A DNA stretch of 64,000 nt, taken from NCBI GenBank assembly GCA_001799575.1, contig MGTT01000019.1, forward strand, positions 1-64,000, written 5' to 3'. The notes beneath the pieces are model-generated. The model made no database searches. It saw only the letters and a program-made list of their open reading frames with translations, and had not been told where the DNA came from. The DNA is from Elusimicrobia bacterium GWA2_56_46. GTDB taxonomy: Bacteria; Elusimicrobiota; Elusimicrobia; Elusimicrobiales; UBA9959. The first letter of the stretch is position 1, and each line of letters starts with the position of its first letter. The position numbers and the translations under genes are program-made. This document shows, piece by piece, positions 24,051-33,477 of this stretch.

Positions 24051-25127
24051 ATGAAAAAATTGCCCCGTAAACTGCGAGTGCTTTCAAAACTCGGCTGGAG
24101 CATCCTGAACGGTCTGCTCCTCAAACGCCGGCGGCCCGTTTTTGTCGGCCTGTATATTACTAATCTCTGTAACCTGCGGTGCCAATACTGCTTTGTGAAT
24201 ATTGAAGGCCGTTTTGACGATCCCAAGCGCAAAGGCTTCAGCAAGGAAGAGGTTTTTAAGATCGTGGATGAATTGTACGACATGGGTACCCGCTGGATCT
24301 TTCTTCTGGGCGGGGAGCCGCTGATGCATCCGGACATAGGCCCGATAGTGAAGTATATAACAGATAAAGGGATACTTCTCCACATTCTCAGCAACGGTGT
24401 TCTGATCGAGCGCAAAATAGGAGAGATAGAGCCGGCGGACAGCATTTGTGTGAGCGTGGACGGGGGGGAGGCTTCCACAGACAAAATGCGCGGAGCCGGA
24501 ACGTTTCAAAAAGCCTTGCGGGGCGTTGAAATCGCCTTGGCGCGCGGGATGCTGGTGCGCGTGCATGCCGTCCTCAGCAAACACAGCCTCGGTGAAATGG
24601 AAATGCTGGCGGAAATGGCCAGGCGGATGGGCGTTACCATAACTATTTCTCCGCCGAATTATCTGGGCGCGAGCGGGGATCCGGCCCTGCAGCTGTCTAC
24701 TGCCGAGTACAAGGACTTTTACCGCCGCTACCGGAGTTTAAAAGAACAGGGATTTCCTATCGGTAACTCCTATTATTCCATAGATAAGGCGCTGCATTGG
24801 CCCGTAGGCTATCATGAATTTATCGCCAAGGGCGCCGAGTTCCCGGACTACACCCCGATCCCCTGCGTGATAGGCGAAACTCACGGCTGTATAGACGCCG
24901 AAGGCACCATGTTTAATTGCATCCAGCGCGGCTGTTTGGACGGGCTTAATATAAAAAACGTGGGCATCAAGCGCGCCTGGGACGAACTTCCCAGGCTGCG
25001 CAAGGACTGCGTAAGCTGCGCGTCGGTAAATACCATCGAAACCTCGGCGTATCTTAACCTGCGGCCGGAGATCATGCGGGACGGATTCTCCTTTTTCTGG
25101 AACCGGCGCAAAAAGCAGCGCCCGTGA
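24051..25127 (+). CDS. Radical SAM/SPASM protein
   Basis: The 358-residue protein has the cluster motif CNLRCQYC near residue 40, the glycine-rich LLGGEPLMHPD, and late cysteines (CIQRGC, CVSCAS) fitting a SPASM or twitch domain. A preceding gap (23858-24050) contains no gene. It overlaps the methyltransferase gene by 4 bases, and a B12-type radical SAM gene follows, so the three probably act together, for example in modifying a peptide, a cofactor or a lipid-linked glycan. The specific reaction cannot be read from the sequence. Confidence 0.85.
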   Translation: MKKLPRKLRVLSKLGWSILNGLLLKRRRPVFVGLYITNLCNLRCQYCFVNIEGRFDDPKRKGFSKEEVFKIVDELYDMGTRWIFLLGGEPLMHPDIGPIVKYITDKGILLHILSNGVLIERKIGEIEPADSICVSVDGGEASTDKMRGAGTFQKALRGVEIALARGMLVRVHAVLSKHSLGEMEMLAEMARRMGVTITISPPNYLGASGDPALQLSTAEYKDFYRRYRSLKEQGFPIGNSYYSIDKALHWPVGYHEFIAKGAEFPDYTPIPCVIGETHGCIDAEGTMFNCIQRGCLDGLNIKNVGIKRAWDELPRLRKDCVSCASVNTIETSAYLNLRPEIMRDGFSFFWNRRKKQRP

Positions 25128-25771
25128 AGATTCGTACTTGGATGAAGGGAAAAATGGAGCAGCGTGCCGATCCGAGGCGGATTTTAAAGATACCCTGGAT
25201 ATACCGGTTTTTCCAGGAAGTTATAGGGGGAGACGCTCTCCGCCGCCGTTTTATCAACGAGTATGTGCGAGCCAGAAAAGGGGACAAAGTCGTCGATATC
25301 GGATGCGGCCCGGCTCAATATCTCTTATGGCTTCCGTCTGTGGAGTACATAGGAATTGACACGGATGAAACCTATATCAACGCGGCGCGTAAAAAATACG
25401 GAGGCCGGGGAGTCTTTTTAGTTGGAAGTTCCGAAACATTATTCGACGATCATAGATTTTTAAATGCCGATACGGTGATCTGCTCCGGCGTATTGCACCA
25501 CCTGGATGACGAGGAGGTTGTCCGTCTCCTGAAGTTCGCCCATAAGATCCTGAAAACAGGGGGAAGACTGGTTTCCATAGACAGCTGCTGGGTGCGGAAT
25601 CAGGGTATCCTTGCGAAATGGATCATGTCCAAAGATCGTGGCGGCAATATCCGCACGGAGGAGCATTACCGGGAACTGGCTGAACGTGTATTCCCCAGCG
25701 TAAAAACCACCATAAATTTAACGCCTATGAGAATCCCGACGACCTGTGTCATCATGGAATGCGCGAAATGA
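25124..25771 (+). CDS. SAM-dependent class I methyltransferase
   Basis: The 215-residue protein has VVDIGCGPAQYLLWL (motif I) and VICSGVLHHLDDEEV, the usual class I methyltransferase layout. The start is a GTG at 25124 overlapping the previous stop codon; an ATG at 25142 is a possible alternative. It overlaps the B12 radical SAM gene downstream by 4 bases (ATGA). The acceptor is unknown. Confidence 0.85.
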   Translation: MKIRTWMKGKMEQRADPRRILKIPWIYRFFQEVIGGDALRRRFINEYVRARKGDKVVDIGCGPAQYLLWLPSVEYIGIDTDETYINAARKKYGGRGVFLVGSSETLFDDHRFLNADTVICSGVLHHLDDEEVVRLLKFAHKILKTGGRLVSIDSCWVRNQGILAKWIMSKDRGGNIRTEEHYRELAERVFPSVKTTINLTPMRIPTTCVIMECAK

Positions 25772-27138
25772 AAATAATCCTGATGAAGCCCCTGTATACG
25801 TCCAGGGAAGCGGAGTTTTGCGATATCGGGCTTGGTTATCTGGCTTCCGGGCTGATGCGCGGCGGACACGATGTTAAACTGTTTCTGCGATTCCGTTCCG
25901 AGGATGAATTCAGGGCTGTTCTTGCCGCGGAAAAGCCGGATATGGTCGGGATCAAGGTTTTGACGGTGAATGTGGGCGCGGTGGCGAAAACGATCAAGAT
26001 AGTGCGCGAAAACAGCAAAGCCGTGATCGTTATCGGTGGTCCGCATGTCAGCGGCGACCCTTCCGGGGTGCTGGAGTATGTCCCCGCGGATTACGCGATG
26101 AGTTCGGAGGCCGATCTGGCGTTCGTGGAATTAGCGAGGCTGCTGTCCGCGGGCGCGCTTACGGACGGGCGAAAGTCCCTGCCGGGTTTGATCTACCGGG
26201 AGGCCGGCGTGATCCGGGCTAATCCCCCGGAGGTCATCAACGATCTGGACGCGCTTCCTTTTCCCGCCTGGGAATTGATGCCTCCGGGCAGTCTTCCTTC
26301 GCTGGTTTTCAAACGGTTCCCGGCTGCCGGCATCATAGCGACAAGGGGTTGCAGCAACAGATGTTCGTTCTGCGCCGAGTCGTGCAAAAAGCTGCGCTTT
26401 CGCGGCGTTGAGAGCGTGATCGCGGAGATAAAATATCTGGTTTCCCGCTTCAATGTGCGCGAGATCCAGTTTCTGGACAGTAACTTTACCGCAAAAAAAG
26501 AATATATCGTAGCGTTGTGCCGGGCTATACTGGATAGCGGGCTCTCCCTCGCCTTTTGCGCTCCTAACGGCGGCCGGCTGGAGCACATTGATGAAGAAGT
26601 GTGCGGGCTTCTGGAGCGTATAGGATTTTACCGTATAAACATCGGCATAGAATCCGGAGATCCGGCGATCCTGCGCGCGGTGCGGAAAGATCTGGATCTT
26701 TCCCTGGTGGATGAAAAGGTAAGGCTTTTGCGCAGGCACGGTATCCAGACAGTCGGTAATTTCATGCTTGGCTTTCCGGGGGAGACCCGGCTGCAGATGC
26801 GCAAAACTCTTGATTTGGCCTTGTCCCTCGATCTTACCGCCGCCAATTTTTCCATATACGCGCCGATGCCGGGGACGAAACTATACGACGATCTGGTAAG
26901 CGGAGAAAAGATCCCGCGCGGCCGCGACTTCCAAAACTATAACTTTGTTTCCTATGAAAACAGTCTTTCGGAAATGTCTCCAGGCGAGCTGAGAAAATTC
27001 CGTAACTATTGTGTGACCGCTTTTATCCTGCGCTGGAGGACTTTAAAGACCATCGCCGAACTGATAAAAAGCGGCATCGCGTGGAACAGCCTCGTTCAGC
27101 GCATATACTGGATGTATATTTCAAAATTGATAAGATAA
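25768..27138 (+). CDS. B12-binding-domain radical SAM enzyme
   Basis: From the ATG at 25768 the product is 456 residues. The N-terminal 130 residues look like a cobalamin-binding Rossmann domain (FCDIGLGYLASGLMRGGHDV, VIVIGGPHVSG). A radical SAM domain follows with ATRGCSNRCSFCAESC near residue 195 and later FMLGFPGE. This is the class B layout used for methyl transfer to unreactive carbons or for ring rearrangements. No DxHxxG cobalamin-ligand motif is obvious, so direct Co ligation is uncertain. It ends the tightly overlapping three-gene set. Confidence 0.85.
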   Translation: MKIILMKPLYTSREAEFCDIGLGYLASGLMRGGHDVKLFLRFRSEDEFRAVLAAEKPDMVGIKVLTVNVGAVAKTIKIVRENSKAVIVIGGPHVSGDPSGVLEYVPADYAMSSEADLAFVELARLLSAGALTDGRKSLPGLIYREAGVIRANPPEVINDLDALPFPAWELMPPGSLPSLVFKRFPAAGIIATRGCSNRCSFCAESCKKLRFRGVESVIAEIKYLVSRFNVREIQFLDSNFTAKKEYIVALCRAILDSGLSLAFCAPNGGRLEHIDEEVCGLLERIGFYRINIGIESGDPAILRAVRKDLDLSLVDEKVRLLRRHGIQTVGNFMLGFPGETRLQMRKTLDLALSLDLTAANFSIYAPMPGTKLYDDLVSGEKIPRGRDFQNYNFVSYENSLSEMSPGELRKFRNYCVTAFILRWRTLKTIAELIKSGIAWNSLVQRIYWMYISKLIR

Positions 27139-27176
27139 CACGGCATTTTTAGGGCACGGCGCGGAAGGAGGCGGGC

Positions 27177-27632
27177 ATGAGGCTGATGGGGCATGCGGCG
27201 GCGGGGGCCGGGTTGGGCGCTTTGGTGTATCAGGCGACGGCGGATTGGCGGCTGGCGGGGGTCGCGGCGGGGACGGAGGTCTTTGTGGATCTTGATCACG
27301 TTCTTGAGCACCTTTTCCGCAGCGACCGCCCTTTGTGCCTTAAAACATTCTTTTCCCGGCGCAATTCCCTGGACTGGCCTAAAATGGTTTTTATATTCCA
27401 TGCCTATGAATGGGTTGTTCTTCTGGCGGTCGCGGCCGCATATTTCGCTTCCCCGCTATTGTGGGCCGCCGCTTTGGGCGCGGTCGTTCATCTTTTTCTT
27501 GACGAAATAGGCAACAGGCGTTTTATTTATCCCGGCTATTTCGCTTTGGGATTTTATTTTTTCAGTTACCGTTTGTTCAGGGGCTTCCGTGTTGAAAAGC
27601 TGATCCGCGAAGCCGGCGGGGATCGCCAATGA
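27177..27632 (+). CDS. Small integral membrane protein, YdjM-like putative metal-dependent hydrolase
   Basis: The 151-residue protein has about four hydrophobic segments and conserved-looking polar residues in FVDLDHVLEHLF, FIFHAYEWVVLLA and VVHLFLDEIGNR. This resembles the YdjM/LexA-associated family of membrane hydrolases, whose His and Asp residues may bind metal. A strong GGAAGGAGG Shine-Dalgarno fixes the start, and its end overlaps the next gene by 4 bases. Family assignment is tentative. Confidence 0.55.
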   Translation: MRLMGHAAAGAGLGALVYQATADWRLAGVAAGTEVFVDLDHVLEHLFRSDRPLCLKTFFSRRNSLDWPKMVFIFHAYEWVVLLAVAAAYFASPLLWAAALGAVVHLFLDEIGNRRFIYPGYFALGFYFFSYRLFRGFRVEKLIREAGGDRQ

Positions 27633-28345
27633 CCGGGTTAAAGAAAAATGTGTCGGTGTTCGATGCCGATGCCCGTGAAAATACCGGTTACCGTTATACG
27701 ACCGGGGCGTCTTTTTCGTCCACTGTCGCGAACCGGAGGATGACCGAGGCGACGCTGCAATGGATCGGAGAAGATTGCAGGAGCGTCCTCGACGCCGGCT
27801 GCGGCGATGGGACTTACGCGAACGATATCCGCCTGGCCAGACCCCGATTGGAGATTACCGGGGTGGATCCGGCCGCCGGCGCGATAGAGGCCGCCAGAAA
27901 ACGCTACCCCGGCATCACGTTTTTTGTGGGCGATATTCTCCGGCCCGGGACATTCACGGGGAAGCGTTTCGATCTGGTCATAATGCGCGGCGTTTTGCAC
28001 CATCTCTCCGATCCGGCGGCCGCGCTCCGGCACTGCGCCGGGCTGGCTGACAGGATCCTGATAATAGAGCCTAACGGAAACAATCCGATCCTGAAAGCGA
28101 TAGAACAACTGTCCAGTTACCACCGTGAACATGAGGAACGATCATTCCCCCCGCGGCTTCTGCGGCGCTGGTGCCGTGAGGCCGGGTTAGACGTTGCGGC
28201 GCTGGACTTCATCGGTTTCGTGCCTTTTTTCTTCCCGACGCTTCCGGCAAAGATAATTTATTTTTTTCAGCCCTTTTTGGAGAGAGTACCGCTGGTGGGC
28301 AGATTCTTCGGCGCGCAGACGGTCATTCTTTGCCGGAAAAAGTGA
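27629..28345 (+). CDS. SAM-dependent class I methyltransferase
   Basis: The 238-residue protein has SVLDAGCGDGTYAND (motif I), the acidic ITGVDPAAGAIEAARKRY region and LVIMRGVLHHLSDP. Its C-terminus (PFFFPTLPAKIIYFFQPF) is hydrophobic and could touch the membrane, suggesting a lipid-linked acceptor. It overlaps the YdjM-like gene and ends at a shared convergent hairpin. Confidence 0.85.
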   Translation: MTGLKKNVSVFDADARENTGYRYTTGASFSSTVANRRMTEATLQWIGEDCRSVLDAGCGDGTYANDIRLARPRLEITGVDPAAGAIEAARKRYPGITFFVGDILRPGTFTGKRFDLVIMRGVLHHLSDPAAALRHCAGLADRILIIEPNGNNPILKAIEQLSSYHREHEERSFPPRLLRRWCREAGLDVAALDFIGFVPFFFPTLPAKIIYFFQPFLERVPLVGRFFGAQTVILCRKK

Positions 28346-28366
28346 GGCTCAATGGCCCGAAAATCA

Positions 28367-28394
28367 CCTGAAAAATTCAACTGAGTTTTTCAGG
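28367..28394. terminator. Convergent hairpin terminator
   Basis: CCTGAAAAA and TTTTTCAGG form a 9-bp stem with a 10-base loop between the rightward methyltransferase and the leftward glycosyltransferase. The A and T runs suit bidirectional termination. The sequence resembles the palindrome at 5304-5331. Confidence 0.7.
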
Positions 28395-29762
28395 CTAATG
28401 GAACCTTTGCGCGATGTCCGCATGCTTTTCCAGTATCTGTACTACGAAATTGGCGTAAAGCAGCAGCGTCATCGCCGCGGCGGCGGTCAGTCTGCCGGAG
28501 ACGCCGGCCATATCCGACCTCCTGAGCCTGGAGATCATTTCCGGCGCCAGATAAAAACCGTAGGAGGCCAGGATTATAATGAACGGCACCAGCTGGAACC
28601 TCATGCGCCCGCTGGCGAAAAAAAGCGTGGCGAACACCAGCGTATTAAGGCATATTGTGATGGTGGAAATAACCGCGCTTCTGTTTTTCAGGGAAAAGAC
28701 CGCGCCTAAAAAGCAGGCCGGCAGCAGCAGGAAATGCGTGAGGATGCTCAGGAAGAAGAAAGTTTTCTTCAGAGGATAAGGTCCGTTGTTCATATCAAAA
28801 TGGGTCCGGAGTGACCAGTATTTGGATAGTTTAAGGAAAAAAAGCTGCGCCTCCCGTGCCGGGTGGTTTACCGCGTAATCCACCGCCAGCTTAAACGCCA
28901 CCTGGCTCGCCTTAAGCCCTGAGAGGGATTTGTCGGTGTACCACTTACCGTAATCCTTATCCACGAAGTAGAAATCGGCGCCGCCGGTGGCCGACGGGTT
29001 GTGGCCGATGAATATAGAGGGCCCGTCGTGCGGAGCTAGAAGTACAAAGCCGCCGTATTCATAATAATTCCTCACGGTCCACGGCGAGATGACGAGAAAG
29101 GTAAATAGAGCGAATTTCGCCGCCGCCCAAGCGGCCTTTTTTTTGTCCGTTTTTGGGGCCGGCGGCCTTTGGGACGGCGCCGCCGCGGAGCTGTCGTACA
29201 TGAGGAAGATCCAGAGCAGCAGCGCGGGAAAAGTTATCAGGTATATGCCTTTCGTAAGGCAGGCCATCCCGAAAATGGCTCCGGTAAGCACGGGGGATCT
29301 CTTCAACAGAATGAGGTAAACCACCGCGCACAACAGAAAAAGACCGAGAGTCTCGGACATCAAAACGCCGGAGAACCAGATCATATCCACATAAAAACAG
29401 GAGATGAAAAGCGCGATGATGCCCGCCGTCTTGTTGAAAGTTTCTTTTGCCGTCAGATATATCAGGAGACAAGTGAGTGAGGAGAGTACGGATTGCGCGG
29501 TATAGAGCGGCATATAGCCGTCGCCGAAAACGAAAGTTACGGCCGCAAGCAGCAGCGGATAGGCGGGAGGGTATTCCGCCGGGTATTTCGCGTGATGCAG
29601 GATCGCCAGGCGGGCGCTGTCGTAGGTGGCCATATCGGTCCATGGCGCTACGCCCGCGGCAAGCCACGAGTAGATTATTCTGGCGGCCAGCCCGGCCGAC
29701 AAAACAAGAAGCACACAGCGCGTTTCCCGGTTATCCCAGTCTAAAAATATCTTCAGGTTCAT
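28395..29762 (-). CDS. Multi-spanning membrane glycosyltransferase, GT39/PMT-like
   Basis: The 455-residue protein has about ten hydrophobic helices and an early periplasmic loop with WTDMATYDSARLAILHH and YPAEYPPAYPLLLAA, the acidic loop typical of GT39/GT83 (ArnT-, PMT-like) enzymes. These use polyprenyl-phosphate sugars on the outer face of the membrane. It is transcribed leftwards, unlike most neighbours, and probably has its own promoter in the 180-bp gap to 29944. Confidence 0.8.
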   Translation of the reverse strand: MNLKIFLDWDNRETRCVLLVLSAGLAARIIYSWLAAGVAPWTDMATYDSARLAILHHAKYPAEYPPAYPLLLAAVTFVFGDGYMPLYTAQSVLSSLTCLLIYLTAKETFNKTAGIIALFISCFYVDMIWFSGVLMSETLGLFLLCAVVYLILLKRSPVLTGAIFGMACLTKGIYLITFPALLLWIFLMYDSSAAAPSQRPPAPKTDKKKAAWAAAKFALFTFLVISPWTVRNYYEYGGFVLLAPHDGPSIFIGHNPSATGGADFYFVDKDYGKWYTDKSLSGLKASQVAFKLAVDYAVNHPAREAQLFFLKLSKYWSLRTHFDMNNGPYPLKKTFFFLSILTHFLLLPACFLGAVFSLKNRSAVISTITICLNTLVFATLFFASGRMRFQLVPFIIILASYGFYLAPEMISRLRRSDMAGVSGRLTAAAAMTLLLYANFVVQILEKHADIAQRFH

Positions 29763-29943
29763 GTATCTCTCCGGAGTTCGGTCTGCGTATGCATCCCCGC
29801 AAAACCTGCCGAAAAATAATCGTTATTATACCTTTTTCTTAGTAATGGCCAGGCTCTCGTAGTTGTGGCGCCAGTTTAGGCCTGCCCCGGCGTCCGGCGG
29901 TCAATTTGCTTGAAGCGCAGGAATTAAGATACGATAGTGAACA

Positions 29944-30633
29944 ATGAAACTGACAGTTGTTGTAACCGTCTATAATGAGAAGAACACGATACTTAAGGCC
30001 ATCGAAGAGGCCGCCAAAATTTCCATAGAGAAAGAGATAATCGTAATAGACAACTGTTCCACCGATGGGACGCGCGAACTTTTGAGCGATTTGTCCGATA
30101 AAACCATAAAAGTGGTTTTTCAGCCGGCCAACTACGGCTACGGTATGTCGGTAATAACCGGGATGATGCTGGCCCGCGGGGAGTACATATTCGTGCATAA
30201 TTCGGATCTGGAGTATCCGCCTGACTGCGTATACGGAATGCTGGAACTGGCTGAGAAAGAAGGCTTGGATGCTGTTTTCGGTTCAAGATTGCTTGCGCGG
30301 GGCCGAGAATCCGTTTTTAAGATCCTCCTGGAAAGGCCCTTTTACCTGGGAACGCTTATCACCACGTCCATGGCCAATATTTTCTACAACAGGGATTTTA
30401 CGGACGTGATCGGCAACAGGCTGTACAGGACGGCTTCTCTGAAAAGGGTGGCCCCGGAAATATCCGGCATCGGTTTCGATTTTGAAGTGATAAGCAAGCT
30501 CTGTAAGTACGGCTTTAAGGTGAGGGAATGGCCCGTGGAATATCATCCCCGCACGGCGGGCAAGAAGGTAAAGGCCTATGATATCATCCCCGCCGTGCTG
30601 ACTATGGTTAAAATAAAGTTCTTCCGGAAATAA
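29944..30633 (+). CDS. GT2 glycosyltransferase, polyprenyl-phosphate sugar synthase type
   Basis: The 229-residue protein begins VVVTVYNEKNTI and has IVIDNCSTDGTRE and the metal-binding region HNSDLEYPP (NSD in place of the usual DAD). It lacks C-terminal membrane helices, as in short dolichol-phosphate-mannose synthase-like enzymes. It probably makes a polyprenyl-phosphate sugar donor for one of the membrane transferases. The gap 29763-29943 upstream has a possible TTGCTT / TACGAT promoter. Confidence 0.85.
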   Translation: MKLTVVVTVYNEKNTILKAIEEAAKISIEKEIIVIDNCSTDGTRELLSDLSDKTIKVVFQPANYGYGMSVITGMMLARGEYIFVHNSDLEYPPDCVYGMLELAEKEGLDAVFGSRLLARGRESVFKILLERPFYLGTLITTSMANIFYNRDFTDVIGNRLYRTASLKRVAPEISGIGFDFEVISKLCKYGFKVREWPVEYHPRTAGKKVKAYDIIPAVLTMVKIKFFRK

Positions 30634-30771
30634 CACTTACCTCCGTGGTCTTTCCTGGGCGGATGTCCGTCCGGACGCGGGGTGATTTTATTTAAGCCGG
30701 CTTATCCAGGCATTTGGGGCGGCGCCGGAGGTGGATAGCGGACGGTAAAATTTTGTTTAATTGAAGAAACT

Positions 30772-31584
30772 ATGGATAACGGGGTATGCGGCATAGCGCC
30801 TTACGAGATCAGGAAGATCATCCTTGAGCAGTCAAAACGCGCGAACGTGGGGCATATCGGTTCCGCCCTTTCCGTGGCCGACATCATAGCTGCGCTTTAC
30901 GGCGGGGCGATGAAGACGGCGAAAGATAAGGATCCGGAGCGCGACCGCTTTGTGCTTTCCAAGGGCCACGCGGCGCTCGCGCTTTATGCCGCTTTATATC
31001 TGAAAGGCTATATCTCGCGCAAGGAGCTGGATACTTTCTGCGGGGAGGGTTCCCGCCTGGGAGTGCATCCCGAGAGCTGTCTCTCTTGCGTGGATTTTTC
31101 CACCGGTTCGCTCGGGCAGGGGCTCTCCATGGCTGCCGGAGCGGCCCTGGCGGCCCGGCTTCAGAATTCTCCGCGCCGCGTTTTCGCGCTGCTGAGCGAC
31201 GGCGAGTGCAACGAGGGCTCGGTCTGGGAGGCTGCGATGTTCGCGGCCCATCATAAGCTTTCCAATCTTATAGCGGTGTTGGATCTGAACGCCCAGCAGG
31301 CGTTCGGTTACACGGAGGACGTGCTTTCGCTGTCCCCCATGGCCGCGCGCTGGCGCGCGTTCAATTGGGACGTGCATGAGATAGACGGCCACGATATTAA
31401 CGCCATACAGGCCCTTATCGGGCGGCTCAGCTCCGCGCCGGGATCCCGCCCGCATATTCTTGTGGCGCGTACGGTGTTCGGCAAAGGCGTGCCGTTCATG
31501 GAAAACAAAATAAAGTGGCATTACTGGCCGATGTCGGACGAGGAATACCGGCAGGCGCTGGATGCCGTCAGGGAGTCCGCATGA
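30772..31584 (+). CDS. Transketolase-like protein, N-terminal (TPP-binding) subunit
   Basis: The 270-residue protein has KRANVGHIGSALSVADIIAA, RFVLSKGHAALALYAALY and FSTGSLGQGLSMAAGAAL, plus the thiamine-diphosphate motif in SDGECNEGSVWEAAMFAAHH ending in VLDLN. It forms an active pair with the next gene, overlapping by 4 bases. Split transketolases occur in archaea and in some sugar-biosynthesis clusters. Here, flanked by glycosyltransferases and an epimerase, it may make a two-carbon-extended or branched sugar rather than serve the pentose pathway. Confidence 0.88.
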   Translation: MDNGVCGIAPYEIRKIILEQSKRANVGHIGSALSVADIIAALYGGAMKTAKDKDPERDRFVLSKGHAALALYAALYLKGYISRKELDTFCGEGSRLGVHPESCLSCVDFSTGSLGQGLSMAAGAALAARLQNSPRRVFALLSDGECNEGSVWEAAMFAAHHKLSNLIAVLDLNAQQAFGYTEDVLSLSPMAARWRAFNWDVHEIDGHDINAIQALIGRLSSAPGSRPHILVARTVFGKGVPFMENKIKWHYWPMSDEEYRQALDAVRESA

Positions 31585-32507
31585 GAGGCGCGTTCGTCCG
31601 GACGCTGGTGGAACTGGCCGTTAAGGATCCGCGCATCCTTCTTTTGACCGGGGATATCGGCTACATGGCGCTGGAGCCGTTCGCGGAAAAATTCCCGGAT
31701 CGTTTTTTTAACGTCGGTGTGGCGGAACAAAACATGGTGGGTCTGGCGACGGGACTCGCGGAAGCGGGCTTTATACCGTTCGTTTACTCCATTGCGACAT
31801 TCGTTTCTCTGCGGCCGTATGAGTTCATACGCAACGGCCCCGCTCTCCACCGGCTGCCCGTGCGGATGGCGGGGGTAGGCGGCGGGTTCGAATACGGACA
31901 TAACGGAATAACGCATCACGCGCTTGAGGATGTGGCCGTTATGCGGACGCAGCCGGGCATCTCCGTTGTCGCGCCGGCCGACCACGAACAGACCGGTGCC
32001 GCTCTTCGCGCGACCTGGGATCTTCCCGGACCGGTCTACTATCGTCTTGGAAAAGACGATAGGACCGTGGTTCCCGGGCTGAACGGCCGTTTTGAACGTG
32101 GCAGAGTCCAGCGGATAGGCGGGGGAGAAGATCTGCTCATTATCGCCCTGGGTGGCGTGGCGAAAGAGGCCGCTGCGGCGGCTGAGATTCTACGCGAAAA
32201 GGGTATTGCGGCCACCGTGGCGGTGGCGGCGGATATAAATCCGGCGCCGGCGGATGATATCGCCGCTTTGGCGGGGGATTTTAAAACGGTAATGACGGTC
32301 GAGGCCCATTATATTTCCGGGGGGCTGGGCTCGCTGGTGGCCGAGATCATAGCTGAGCGCGGTTTGTCGTGCAAACTGACGCGCTGCGGCGTTAGACTTC
32401 AGCCGGATGGTTCTTCCGGCAGCCAGGAGTATCTGCACCGGCTTCACGGGCTGGACAGGGCGTCGCTGGCTGAAACCGCGTTCCGTTTGGTGGACGCGGG
32501 GGGCTAG
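31581..32507 (+). CDS. Transketolase-like protein, C-terminal (pyrimidine-binding) subunit
   Basis: The start is the ATG at 31581 overlapping the partner gene (ATGA). The 308-residue protein has the glutamate that activates thiamine diphosphate in NVGVAEQNMVGLATGLAEAG, the substrate loop GGGFEYGHNGITHHALED, and a C-terminal regulatory domain (LLIIALGGVAKEAAAAAEIL). Together with the N-terminal subunit it makes a complete enzyme. The pair should be cytoplasmic. The GT2 gene starts 10 bases downstream. Confidence 0.88.
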   Translation: MRGAFVRTLVELAVKDPRILLLTGDIGYMALEPFAEKFPDRFFNVGVAEQNMVGLATGLAEAGFIPFVYSIATFVSLRPYEFIRNGPALHRLPVRMAGVGGGFEYGHNGITHHALEDVAVMRTQPGISVVAPADHEQTGAALRATWDLPGPVYYRLGKDDRTVVPGLNGRFERGRVQRIGGGEDLLIIALGGVAKEAAAAAEILREKGIAATVAVAADINPAPADDIAALAGDFKTVMTVEAHYISGGLGSLVAEIIAERGLSCKLTRCGVRLQPDGSSGSQEYLHRLHGLDRASLAETAFRLVDAGG

Positions 32508-32517
32508 AAAAAACAAC

Positions 32518-33477
32518 ATGACGGATCTGGAAAGAAAAGGAAAGTTGAGCGCCATCATCGCGGTATACCGGGACGCTCCCGCCGTGCCCGTAATGTACCG
32601 GCGGCTGAAAGCGGTCTTTGAGAAACTCGGGGTCGAGCATGAGATAATTTTTGTAAATGACAACAGCCCCGACAATGCCCGGGAAGTTCTGGCGGATCTT
32701 GCCGCCGGGGACAAAAGGCTTATCGTAGTAAACCACGCCAGGAATTTCGGTTCGCAAAACGCCTTTACCAGCGGCATGCGCATAGCTACCGGGGACGCTG
32801 TCGTCCTGCTGGACGGAGATCTTCAGGATCCCCCCGAGCTCATTGAAGAATTTTACGGAAAGTGGAGGGAGGGCTACGACGTAGTTTATGGCGTCAGGGT
32901 GAAGCGGGAGGCTTCGCTGTTCATGCAGTGGTCCTACAAGTGTTTTTACTGGATCTTTCACGCCATGTCCTATGTGCCGCTCCCGCTCGACGCCGGAGAC
33001 TTTTCCCTGATCAGCCGCAGGGTGGTGGACGTGATCAACGGCCTGCCGGAAAACAACCGGTTCATCCGCGGGTTGAGGGCCTGGGCCGGATTCAGACAGA
33101 CGGGAGTTCCTTATGTCAGGCCGGAGCGTCCGTTCGGCATTACGACGAACTCGCTTCTCAAGAATCTGGACTGGGCGCGGAAGGCGATCTTTTCGTTTTC
33201 CTATGTCCCGCTTGATTTTATCGTATGGCTGGCTTTTGTGACCGTTACCGGTTCTTTCGCGGCCATGATGTTCCAGTTCCTCTCGCGTCTCCTATATCCC
33301 GGCTTGGCTCCCCGGGGCTATACCACCCTGATCCTCCTGATCCTCTTTATGGGGGGGATCCAATTGCTCAGCCTGGGTATTATCGGTTCCTATCTCGCGC
33401 ATATTTACGACGAAGTGAAGCGGCGCCCTTCGTATGTGGTCGAGAGTTATTTTAATTACCCCCCCGGATCATCCTAG
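32518..33477 (+). CDS. GT2 glycosyltransferase with C-terminal membrane helices (GtrB/DPM-like)
   Basis: From the ATG at 32518 the product is 319 residues. It has SAIIAVYRDAPAVPVMYRRL, IIFVNDNSPDNAREVL and the metal motif in VVLLDGDLQDPPELIEEF. Two hydrophobic helices near the end (FIVWLAFVTVTGSFAAMMF and a second one) are typical of GtrB-type enzymes that put sugars on undecaprenyl phosphate. It follows the transketolase pair by 10 bases, which suggests that pair feeds its sugar substrate. Confidence 0.88.
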   Translation: MTDLERKGKLSAIIAVYRDAPAVPVMYRRLKAVFEKLGVEHEIIFVNDNSPDNAREVLADLAAGDKRLIVVNHARNFGSQNAFTSGMRIATGDAVVLLDGDLQDPPELIEEFYGKWREGYDVVYGVRVKREASLFMQWSYKCFYWIFHAMSYVPLPLDAGDFSLISRRVVDVINGLPENNRFIRGLRAWAGFRQTGVPYVRPERPFGITTNSLLKNLDWARKAIFSFSYVPLDFIVWLAFVTVTGSFAAMMFQFLSRLLYPGLAPRGYTTLILLILFMGGIQLLSLGIIGSYLAHIYDEVKRRPSYVVESYFNYPPGSS

